Assembly: GCA_950097015.1 (NCBI GenBank)
Contig: CATNEN010000003.1
Location: forward strand, 14,631,001-14,695,000
Length of the DNA stretch: 64,000 nt
Source: Macrostomum hystrix
Lineage: Eukaryota; Platyhelminthes; Macrostomidae
Reading direction: 5' to 3'
Shown here: positions 47,536-64,000 of the stretch, one piece after another
How the letters are laid out: each line of letters begins with the position of its first letter
Numbering within the stretch: the first letter of the stretch is position 1
Program-made: the position numbers and the translations under genes
Notes under the pieces: model-generated
Told to the model about the DNA's origin: nothing
Database searches by the model: none
Seen by the model: the letters and a program-made list of their open reading frames with translations, nothing else

Positions 47536-48209
47536 ACAACAGATTGAAGCCAATGAGTTCGCTACCGAAAGTGTCCCAATTTTTACGTAAAAGATGAAAT
47601 GGGGACAAAGCAGCTATCCAATTAGAAAATGCCACCGACATTGCATCCCTCGGCGTCAATTCTTATCTCAGCTAGTTGTGTGTGAGATTTCTCAGAATTC
47701 CTAGAACAGCATTCATGGCCGGCGCTAGATAACATAGGAGGAGGAATTGAGCGCCACGGGTTACGCAACAGCTGTCAAGGGGAGGAATGACGCTAAGGAG
47801 GGGCCAAAGATTTCTTTGGGAGATATGAAAACTTTTATCCCACAACGTAGGCTGTTGGGTAAGTAAGAATTGCGCAAGCTACTATAGCGTACATTATCTG
47901 GCAGAAAAACTGGCTATAACTCGCCCTCATCACCACAAGGGATTAAGGTCGGCTTAAGTCTTGGCAGCCACATCTAGTATAGAAATAAGCATATAGCTTG
48001 GACTTGACGTAGTATAATAAAAGATTCTAATCTGCTGGCTGGATCATTCCGTGTGGCTATCAGTCACTGTCTTATTATCATTCTCAACCATATAAGCCAA
48101 ACAATGATAATGCTTCTGTCACACGCCACAAAGGTTATTAGCCATTATTTCTTACTTTGGCAATTAACTATTTAAAAAAGCAACCGGGATAGAACTATAC
48201 AATAATTTT
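47536..48209. other. Upstream region of FDXACB1
   Basis: Unique sequence, possible promoter or 5' non-coding exon of FDXACB1. No recognisable open frame. Confidence 0.4.
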
Positions 48210-48470
48210 TAGAGGTCTGGGGTTCGAGTCCCACGAGTACTGGCCTCGTGACCTTGGCACAGCACAGTCGCAGCTATTGCGTGGCGTACAGCTGTTCAGT
48301 CCATGGACTGTGTGGGGATGCCACACCCGCACTCAATTACCCCAACTAATTCTGGTACAGTGGTACAGGTGTTCCGCTAAAGGACACAGATTGTTCCAGT
48401 ATAGTCAAGAATCGAACCCCGGACCTTTAAGTCATGAAACCGACGCTCAAACTACAGACTACAACCCGTC
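48210..48470 (-). mobile_element. tRNA-derived SINE, family A
   Basis: Shares, in the same order as the 3.4-kb element, GCGTACAGCTGTTCAGTCCA, TGGACTGTG, GCTAAAGGACACA, TTGTTCCAGT and a reversed box B (GAATCGAACCCCGGACCTT). A forward box B-like GGGGTTCGAGTCCCACGAG near 48,220 suggests a second element abutting it. Confidence 0.75.
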
Positions 48471-48864
48471 ACTAGGCAAGAACCCCTTAATAGGCTACTA
48501 AAGCACTAAGTTTCAAATGTTAAAAAATTAGAAGTCAAAAGAATGAAAGGCATCGTTTTTTTATAAACTATAGATTTCAGTTGAGAAATTTTTTAAGCTT
48601 TGCAAAGTGGCTAGCAATATGTATAATTATTTTCTACCTGTCTTTCACCAAAAAATTCTTTCTATCACTACTTATAGTAATGCGTAGTAAATACTCGTAT
48701 AATTTTGTTTAACAAACAAAAGGAATTTCTTTTTACAAACAAAAATTGTTTAATTTTTTCGGAGACACTAAATTGGTACTACGGTTTTAACTAGTCCTAA
48801 ATATTGTTATTAAAGATAAGTCAAAGCCAGTTCTCTTCTAAAATGTATATAAAATATAACAAGT

Positions 48865-49197
48865 TTAAACAGGCGGCAGGCCCAATTCTTCGTCGGACCA
48901 TTGACGCGGATTCGGATACATTGGATGGCCAAACACCAAATGCGGATAGTGATAAGTGTGATAAAGGACCCAGAACCACATGAATGCGCCGAAGCCCTCC
49001 ATAAATCGCATATCGCTTGGCGAAATTCGACCCGGATGACGATAATAGAAGCCTAGCTCTTCGGAATTTCCGCGCGGCAGCTTGCCAACCTGATTAGCTG
49101 GTGATGGCGACTGTGACGTCATTCGACGACGATAGACGCGAGCGGAAACTGTTTTTAATAGTCGGCTGACATTTGATAGGCGCGTCATTAGAGACAT
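48865..49197 (-). CDS. NDUFB2: NADH dehydrogenase 1 beta subcomplex subunit 2 (AGGG subunit)
   Basis: 110 aa, single exon. The first about 30 residues are rich in Arg and Ser (MSLMTRLSNVSRLLKTVSAR), as in a mitochondrial targeting peptide. The mature part has a membrane segment around FGAFMWFWVLYHTYHY and the family signature FGHPMYPNPRQWSDEELGLP, close to human GHFPYPDPSQWTDEELGIP. It is a small accessory subunit of respiratory complex I in the inner membrane. The length matches the family. The ATG is the first Met of the frame. No AATAAA is obvious directly downstream. Confidence 0.92.
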   Translation of the reverse strand: MSLMTRLSNVSRLLKTVSARVYRRRMTSQSPSPANQVGKLPRGNSEELGFYYRHPGRISPSDMRFMEGFGAFMWFWVLYHTYHYPHLVFGHPMYPNPRQWSDEELGLPPV

Positions 49198-51938
49198 GTT
49201 GATTGCTCAGCGGTGTTGGACTATTACTCAAAACACTGATTGTGTGCTTGTTATTTGAGCTGAAATGTGGGCAGGTTCAAATAAATATTACTAATAGTAG
49301 CTAATTACTAATAATCTCAGTGTTGGGTTAGAGACAAAAAGGTCTAATGCATTTGCCTCTCGTGCCAACATCCCTAAGTTCGATTCCTCAAAATAAAGTC
49401 AGGAGGAGTCAGCAAAATGGGCAAAATTGCATCCTCGCTGGCTGTGGGTCCACTGTCACTAAATATTATTAATTTTAATAATCTCAGTTATTAAGTTAAA
49501 AAAGGATTTACCTGGTCAGTTAAAATTCACCAAAAAAGCACATGACAAGGCTTAGTAGGCAGATAGCACTTAACTGGCCTAACAATGAGTTTTTTACTTC
49601 TAGGCAGCTACCACTTGTTTTGATTGCAAACCAAAATAGAACCCCTTTAAAGCCCCGAAAACATATACTTCTTTCATACATCAAACATAATTTTAGAGTC
49701 ATTATGACCAAGGCTTACAAATCAGCTAAGTACAGTGTGATAGCTAGTTGACTACAATAATTCAGTGTATATGGAGGGCCATAGGCTCAGAGCTAAGGAT
49801 CCTAGTCACTTTGTCAAATGCCATTTTATCAAATCTATGATGAAGTGACAAGAATAAAGAAATATTTGTGTTTGACAAAGTGACCATGCTTTCTTGGCTG
49901 TTTTGTCAAACTAGTTTTCAACTAGCAGTGGAATGCAATGTGCAATGTTCAACATAACTATGACATGAACATTAAATGTTGCATATTTTCTCTTAACAAC
50001 ATTTGCAAAGTAAACAGATAATTGACTACAATGACCCCAATAATGACCAATAATTGCCAACATAATTTCCACCTGATATATATCATGCAAACCTCATAAT
50101 AGCTTATATAAAAAGCTCTAAAGTTCTTAAAGTTTTTTTGAAACTTAGGCCTATTTCCTTTTTTGTGATCATGGCCACCGCATTTAGCCATAAAACTGCA
50201 ATCAACAAAGGTAGTTGTTATTTGTCCGGTTAACTGGACAAATAGCCGTTAGATTTTTGTCTGGTTAATTATTTTATCTTACAAATGATAGAGGTTTTTG
50301 TGGTAGCACTACAACCCCTTATAACTTAGTTAATCACTCAAGAGGAAAGCCTATCAGGAGTTGAAATTGTGGTCCTTGCTGTTGATCCAGGTATCATCCT
50401 TCGCTGGTGACCCAGTTGACTTTGTAGAAGTATTTGAATGAGTCGCTACAACTTTGTTTAGGCTTCAAAGGAACTACGTTACTCTTTAGTTGAATAAAAA
50501 TACAAATCAAACAGACATTAGTTAGATATAAGCAATTTGGCTTAAAGGGAAGATCTCTTCCAACATGCATAGTTTGGTGCCTTCCTTCTAATGCAGACAT
50601 TTGGCATGAAATCTAAAATTAACAATAAAATCACTAACCGGATGAATAATCAAACAGCTATCCGGACAAATAACAAAGATCAGCAAAACTGACTCTGACT
50701 ATAATTCTGCCATTGTTTGGTCCAAAGCCCAGAGTGAGAAAAGAGGAGGGCTACAGTACAACAAACAATACAACATAGAGTTAGGTATGTTGTTCCGACA
50801 GTTCCAACAGTTATTCTGACTTAAAAGTCAGTTTGTTTAAATGCACTCTTAGACAGTTATTCAAACTAGAAATTACATGCATACTGTTGGAATATTCAGA
50901 GGTGGACAAAGTTTCTAAGCTCCTTTTAATACAATAGCAGATTTGATAGTCATGCATCACATTCTAACAAAATCTAGAAAAATCTAGAACATATAAACTT
51001 CTGTAAATGTACATTAAAACAGCTATGACCAAAACAACAGGTTAAAGTTGTATTTGCTTAAAAGTCAGTTTATACAAAAACAGCCATGTAGGCCTACTGA
51101 AACAGATCAAACACTAGAGGATGACAAAATAATAATAGTTAGTTTTACATACTTCCAGATACAATGATATGTAGCTACACTGTATTATGCAGTGTGCCTA
51201 TAACATATTTTTAAGTATAACTATCATGCTGCTTTAAAATTCGAATTTTATGCTTAACATGTAGGCTACAGTTTTACATAAATGTACACACATGATACAT
51301 TAGTCATTACATAGCTGAACATATGTACGTCGATAGCTAAAAAACATGATATAACTAGGTCATTAAGCTCATAGCTAGCCTCGTAGATTTTTTCTTCTTA
51401 TCAGCATATGCGTATTACAAAAAGACGGACGTAAATGATCAATTTGTGTAAAAACAACAAACTATAAAAAAGCCGAAAGTTAGTTCTTCTTCATAACAAA
51501 GCCTGCTGTATAGAAACGAAAAATAATGTAGAATCGTTCAATGCAGATGCAAACAGTTTAAAATTTGTTCATGTGTATTATATTAGATTTTTATTTTTAA
51601 CTCTTTGAGCCCTTATTAAATTATTCTTTAAATAGTTTGCACGCTCGGAAACTCTAAAATGTTATTAGGCCTACGGTATTGACAACTAAGAGCACAAGGC
51701 TAATAAGGACTTGTTTAGACTGATAAAAATCATGCGATAATATAATTTCGTTTCAAAGAATTTATAGCTTTATTGTTTCTGTGTTTCTTAAAGTTAGGTC
51801 CGCCTTCGAGCATACTAATACTATCGCGCCTGCAGCCTTAAGTTCTTAAGCGCCCTCTCTGTTATCATCACGCCGTTAAACTTAGGGCGCCGCTTTCGAA
51901 GATTAGGAATAATTAACTTGTTATTATCAGTTAACCGT
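49198..51938. other. Intergenic region between NDUFB2 and S6K
   Basis: Apart from the SINE at about 49.3 kb this is unique AT-rich sequence; the small open frames have no recognisable domain. NDUFB2 and S6K are divergently transcribed from its two ends. Confidence 0.5.
49315..49405 (+). mobile_element. SINE family B head
   Basis: GCATTTGCCTCTCGTGCC followed by the box B-like AAGTTCGATTCCTC; compare GCGTTTGCCTCTCCCACC in the reversed copy at 55.9 kb. Confidence 0.5.
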
Positions 51939-51946
51939 TATATAAA
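51939..51946 (+). promoter_or_regulatory. Possible TATA box of the S6K gene
   Basis: TATATAAA 40 nt before the ATG. If used, the 5' UTR would be only about 10-15 nt. A splice acceptor-like TTTTGCTAG ends at 51,974, so the ATG exon could instead be joined to a 5' exon or a spliced leader. Confidence 0.3.
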
Positions 51947-51985
51947 CTTAACCACAATTCCTATTTTGCTAGCTAAGGTGCTAAA

Positions 51986-60315
<8,330 letters not shown>

Positions 60316-60529
60316 CATTGGCTTAAAAACATTTTCCGACACGCGAAACGCGCACTATACTACTTACAGCCGGCGAGTGAATTATTACAAATTGTTTGTT
60401 TTATTCTGTTATTTTCTGCCTTAATCTATAACCGTAACTACTAATTGATTGATTGCCGTGGGCTTTATATTTTTGGCTTTTAAAAATTGTACTTTTAATC
60501 CTTACAATGTTTATACACATTTGTTTGAA

Positions 60530-60535
60530 AATAAA
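60530..60535 (+). terminator. Polyadenylation signal of the S6K gene
   Basis: AATAAA 215 nt after the TGA stop. Further AATAAA copies occur downstream, for example near 60,766. Confidence 0.55.
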
Positions 60536-61295
60536 CTTCCAGAGTTGTTAATTTTCGTGTTTAAACCAAATCTCGAATCTAAGATGTTATTTATTTTAGT
60601 AAAAATTTCTTAGAATCTACGTATTTTTCGTAATTTCGTCTGGCCAAATATATTTCTATATTTATGTAGTCGTTAATTATGAGGTATTTATTTTTTGTCC
60701 ATTTTTATGGTAATATTCGTTTTACTCGTAAGTCGCGTTTTTTTAGTAAGAAAGTTAACATCATCAATAAACATGTTTCAGCTATGTCAGTCTTCCTATT
60801 TAATGGTGAGCTTGTTGGTTTTAACTATTATATCATGTCTTAATATTAGGACTTAATAACTATTTTCCCTCTATTTTACCCCTATCCTTAACGTTTCCTA
60901 TGCGTGGTAACTGGTAAAATGTACTTTAATTGTTCAGATAATTATAAGTCTCCACTACAATTTTCGTAATCATCCTAATTAATTTTTATGCTTGTGTTTT
61001 CTGTAATTGATTAATTTATTAAACATTTCATGTCTTTCAACGCAGGATTAACCTTGAAAAAAATCACTTTTTGTTAACATTTAACCCGTTAAATAATATT
61101 GTGACAAATGTGGCATCTCTAAAGCTTACTATGTACTTTTGTTTGTCTAAACTATAATTTGAAAAAATAAATACAGATGTTTTTAATTATTAACGCCATA
61201 CATTCTTCATCTACTTTTCTCTCCTGGGACAAATTGGTGGTCATCAAAACGTCATATTTGTTTTAGATTTCTGTTGCTATTTTTTCAGCTGACAC
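60536..61295. other. Intergenic AT-rich region
   Basis: 3' flank of S6K; no gene seen. Confidence 0.5.
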
Positions 61296-61299
61296 TTTG

Positions 61300-61800
61300 A
61301 CAGTCATGGTGTCAACTGTCAGACAGTCAGGGTGTCAGACAGTCAGGGTGTCAGCTGTCATGGTGTCAGCTGTCAGACAGTCATGGTGTCAGCTGTCAGA
61401 CAGTCATGGTGTCAGCTGTCAGACAGTCAGGGTGTCAGCTGTCAGACAGTCATGGTGTCAGCTGTCAGACAGTCATGGTGTCAGCTGTCAGACAGTCAGG
61501 GTGTCAGCTATCAGACAGTCATGGTGTCAGCTGTCAGACAGTCATGGTGTCAGCTGTCAGACAGTCAGGGTGTCAGCTATCAGACAGTCATGGTGTCAGC
61601 TGTCAGACAGTCATGGTGTCAGCTGTCAGACAGTCATGGTGTCTGCTGTCAGACAGTCATGGTGTCAGCTGTCAGACAGTCAGGGTGTCAGCTGTCAGAC
61701 AGTCATGGTGTCAGCTGTCAGACAGTCATGGTGTCAGCTGTCAGACAGTCAGGGTGTCAGCTGTCAGACAGTCATGGTGTCAGCTGTCAGACAGTCAGGC
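61300..61800. repeat. Minisatellite, 23-bp unit (GTGTCAGCTGTCAGACAGTC + 3 nt)
   Basis: About 22 units alternating ATG and AGG endings. The three open frames of 160-190 codons are artefacts. An inverted relative is at 62.9-63.0 kb. Confidence 0.95.
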
Positions 61801-61812
61801 TGTTAGACTGTT

Positions 61813-61940
61813 AATAAAAACTGCTGCTCATCGGAAGCGGCGCCGTGTGAGAAGGCGGCCGGTGATTGGCTGGGTTAGAAAAACAGTTTCGAGATTTTTG
61901 TTACCTCATAAACGGAGTCACAGTTTTCTTACTTTGTGTA
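61813..61940 (-). pseudogene. Inverted fragment of the S6K intron 5/exon 6 junction
   Basis: On the minus strand it matches 60,012-60,137: about 70 nt of intron 5 with several differences, the acceptor (CTAACCCAG), then 57 nt of exon 6 (61869-61813) with about one difference. It stops at the start of the codons for FLFE. It cannot encode a kinase but keeps a functional-looking acceptor. Confidence 0.9.
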
Positions 61941-62184
61941 ACCATGTGATAAAATATGCATTGCTTTTGCATATTCTTGCTTAAAAAATAAATACAAAAT
62001 GAATAAAACAAGAAATAGAGTGAATAGCATATACAGTGACACAATTGTCTGGATGCAAATATATTTTTTGTACCGATTTCGTCATATCGTCTATTATAAT
62101 TAGACGATTTTTTAAATACGCTCGTATATTTTGCATATAATACGAGTATATTTAGAGGTTCTATGGAGCGAAGAGCTGCTTAGG

Positions 62185-62442
62185 TAGAGAATGTACGTTT
62201 GGTGCTGTTCCGGGGTGAGAATCAGGATAGTCAGGAAGATAATGTACATTTAGGATTATTCTAGGGTGAGAGTGGCTAGTCAGGAAGAGAATGTACATTT
62301 AGGATTGTTCTGGGGTGAGAGTGGCTAGTCAGGAAGATAATGTACATTTAGGATTGTTCTGGGGTGAGAGTGGCTAGTCAGGAAGATAATGTACATTTAG
62401 GATTGTTCTAAGGTGAGAGTGGCTAGTCAGGTAGAGAATGTA
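62185..62442. repeat. 49-bp minisatellite, inverted arm
   Basis: Five units of GAATGTACATTTAGGATTGT plus TCTGGGGTGAGAGTGGCTAG, reverse complement of the array in S6K intron 5. Confidence 0.93.
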
Positions 62443-62444
62443 CA

Positions 62445-62880
62445 TTCCCACAGAACAATCCTAAATGTAAATTCTCTTCCTGACTAGCCACTCTCACCCC
62501 AGAACAATCCTAAATGTACATTCTCTTCCTGACCAGCCACTCTCACCCCAGAACAATCCTAAATGTACATTCTCTTCCTGACTAGCCACTCTCACCCGAG
62601 AACAATCCTAAATGTACATTCTCTTCCTGACCAGCCACTCTCACCCCAGAACAATCCTAAATGTACATTCTCTTCCTGACCAGCCACTCTCACCCGAGAA
62701 CAATCCTAAATGTACATTCTCTTCCTGACTAGCCACTCTCACCCGAGAACAATCCTAAATGTACATTCTCTTCCTGACCAGCCACTCTCACCCCAGAACA
62801 ATCCTAAATGTACATTCTCTTCCTGACCAGCCACTCTCACCCGAGAACAATCCTAAATGTACATTCTGTACCTGAATTTT
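62445..62880. repeat. 49-bp minisatellite, forward arm
   Basis: About nine units of the same repeat (AACAATCCTAAATGTACATT), turning direction abruptly at about 62,443, so the two arms form a palindrome. Confidence 0.93.
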
Positions 62881-62889
62881 ATTTGAACA

Positions 62890-63030
62890 GTCTAACACCC
62901 TGATTGTCTGACAGCTGACACCCTGACAGCTGACACCCTTACAGCTGACACCCTTACAGCTGACACCCTTACAGCTGACACCCTGACAGCTGACACCCTG
63001 ACAGCTGACACCCTTACTGTCTCACAACTG
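62890..63030. repeat. 15-bp repeat (CAGCTGACACCCTTA), inverted relative of the 61.3-kb array
   Basis: About eight units. The left flank AACAGTCTAACACCCTGATT matches, reversed, the right end of the 61.3-kb array. Confidence 0.85.
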
Positions 63031-63485
63031 AAATCTTGACATTGACAAAGCTTCAACAATAGCTGATTGCATCCAATTGGGCTAGTTGTTTAATATTTAA
63101 CTATTTATCTAACCACGTTTGAAGTTCTAGAAATAAAAGAATAACTAATGAGTAGAATGACTTGCAAATAAAAAGACAGAAAAGTAATCTTGAAGAAGCT
63201 GAAATGACCTCGCCAGCAGTGCACTACGGGCCGTGGAAGTATTAAATTTTCAAACAAAGCTTTACTTAAACTTGCGTTGCGTACATTCGACTAAAAGAAT
63301 GCTTCATTTTTACGACAACCAACATAAATTATGCAGCCTTCAGGTGCAGAGGGTTGTCGCATTCAGAACCATCTAAATATGATTGTAGATTTTACAATGC
63401 TCTCGGAAGGCCGCAATAAAAATTAGACTCCGAATTAGACTCGCTTAATTGCTTCAAATTTCACTTCAAATCTCTACCTTTCAAC
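63031..63485. other. Upstream region of the dynein light chain gene
   Basis: Unique AT-rich sequence; probable promoter and 5' UTR of the plus-strand gene that starts at 63,486. No TATA box is obvious. Confidence 0.45.
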
Positions 63486-63679
63486 ATGTCATCTGCTGAC
63501 TGCCAATGGCTTCAAGGCGATCTTATTGAACCAAATCGAACTGTGATCATAGCAATGCTGCGTCAACTCTGGTTGCAGTTTAGTAACGACGAAGAGACCA
63601 TTGCGGAGTGTATGAAGCGACAGTTGGATGATCGACTATTGCCTCATTGGCAGGTTGTGATTGGCCGCAACTACTCGAC
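63486..63679 (+). CDS. LC8-type dynein light chain, first coding exon (partial)
   Basis: 64 codons plus two bases up to donor GTGAGT at 63,680. The C-terminal part (IAECMKRQLDDRLLPHWQVV, then IGRNYS) aligns with [20 protein letters not shown] and VGRNFGS of LC8. LC8 proteins are about 89-residue dimeric hub proteins of dynein and other complexes. The remaining strands (SYVTHET onward in LC8) should lie in the next exon, outside the window. The N-terminal half is divergent, so this is a paralogue rather than canonical LC8. The ATG is the first in frame. Confidence 0.78.
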
Positions 63680-63784
63680 GTGAGTTAATATTGGTAACGA
63701 CTAAGATATTAGGACGCGAGATACTTAGAATACTTTCCAAATACTTGGGTGCTATTTTTCCTCTTAGCAATCTCACAGAGCAAA

Positions 63785-64000
63785 CAGCCCCAAAAGTTTA
63801 CTATTTCATTGCCCAGCCCATCTCACTTTACAAACCCCAAATTTACACTCTTTCCTTGCACAGCCCGGCCGTCTCACTCCACAAACCCCGAATGTACACT
63901 CTTTCCTTGCCCAGCCCGGCCGTCTCACTCCACAAACCCCGAATGTACACTCTTTCCTTGCCCAGCCCGTCTCACTCCACAAGCCCCGAATGTACACTCT
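63785..64000. repeat. Minisatellite, about 51-bp unit, intron of the dynein light chain gene
   Basis: Four units with CACAAACCCCGAATGTACAC, TCTTTCCTTGCCCAGCCC and GGCCGTCTCACTC, cut by the window edge. The AATGTACA and CTCTTTCCT phrases resemble the 49-bp repeat of S6K intron 5. Confidence 0.9.

Overview
The window is eukaryotic, animal nuclear DNA: split genes with GT-AG introns, a Frizzled Wnt receptor, a p70 S6 kinase, TMEM135, FDXACB1, a complex I subunit (NDUFB2) and an LC8-type dynein light chain. A tRNA-headed SINE carrying a hammerhead ribozyme core (26.6-26.7 kb) recalls the SMalpha elements of Schistosoma, and divergent LC8 paralogues are common in flatworms. A flatworm or another lophotrochozoan is therefore my best guess, but the phylum is not proven from this sequence.

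About 24 kb (roughly 38 %) of the 64 kb is tandem minisatellite, in some 30 arrays with units of 8 to 51 bp. Nearly every long open reading frame made of a repeated phrase is an artefact of these arrays. The real coding DNA lies between them and is easily missed, because most exons are short. I rebuilt three multi-exon genes by matching splice sites, phase and family homology.

Layout. 0.8-5.9 kb, minus strand: 5' part of a TMEM135 homologue, which runs off the left edge and has two alternative versions of one exon. 6-13 kb: no convincing gene; arrays and SINE remnants. 13.7-15.8 kb, minus: an intronless, GC-rich Frizzled-4-like gene with a TATA box. 16-37 kb: a gene desert of minisatellites, SINEs and the hammerhead element. 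37.4-46.6 kb, minus: complete FDXACB1-like gene, six coding exons, 650 aa; its long introns are mostly minisatellite, and exon 4 lies between two arrays of the same 20-bp unit in opposite orientation. 48.9-49.2 kb, minus: NDUFB2. 52.0-60.3 kb, plus: complete p70 S6 kinase gene, six coding exons, 556 aa, with TOS motif, T-loop, turn and hydrophobic motifs. 61.3-63.0 kb: a palindromic duplication that includes an inverted copy of the S6K intron 5/exon 6 junction. 63.5 kb to the end, plus: first coding exon of an LC8-like dynein light chain.

The genes are unrelated housekeeping or signalling genes and do not form a pathway. The unusual biology is in the repeats: intron-filling minisatellites, inverted arrays that should make long double-stranded RNA in a pre-mRNA, the same 16-bp satellite at six loci in both orientations, and the ribozyme-bearing SINE.
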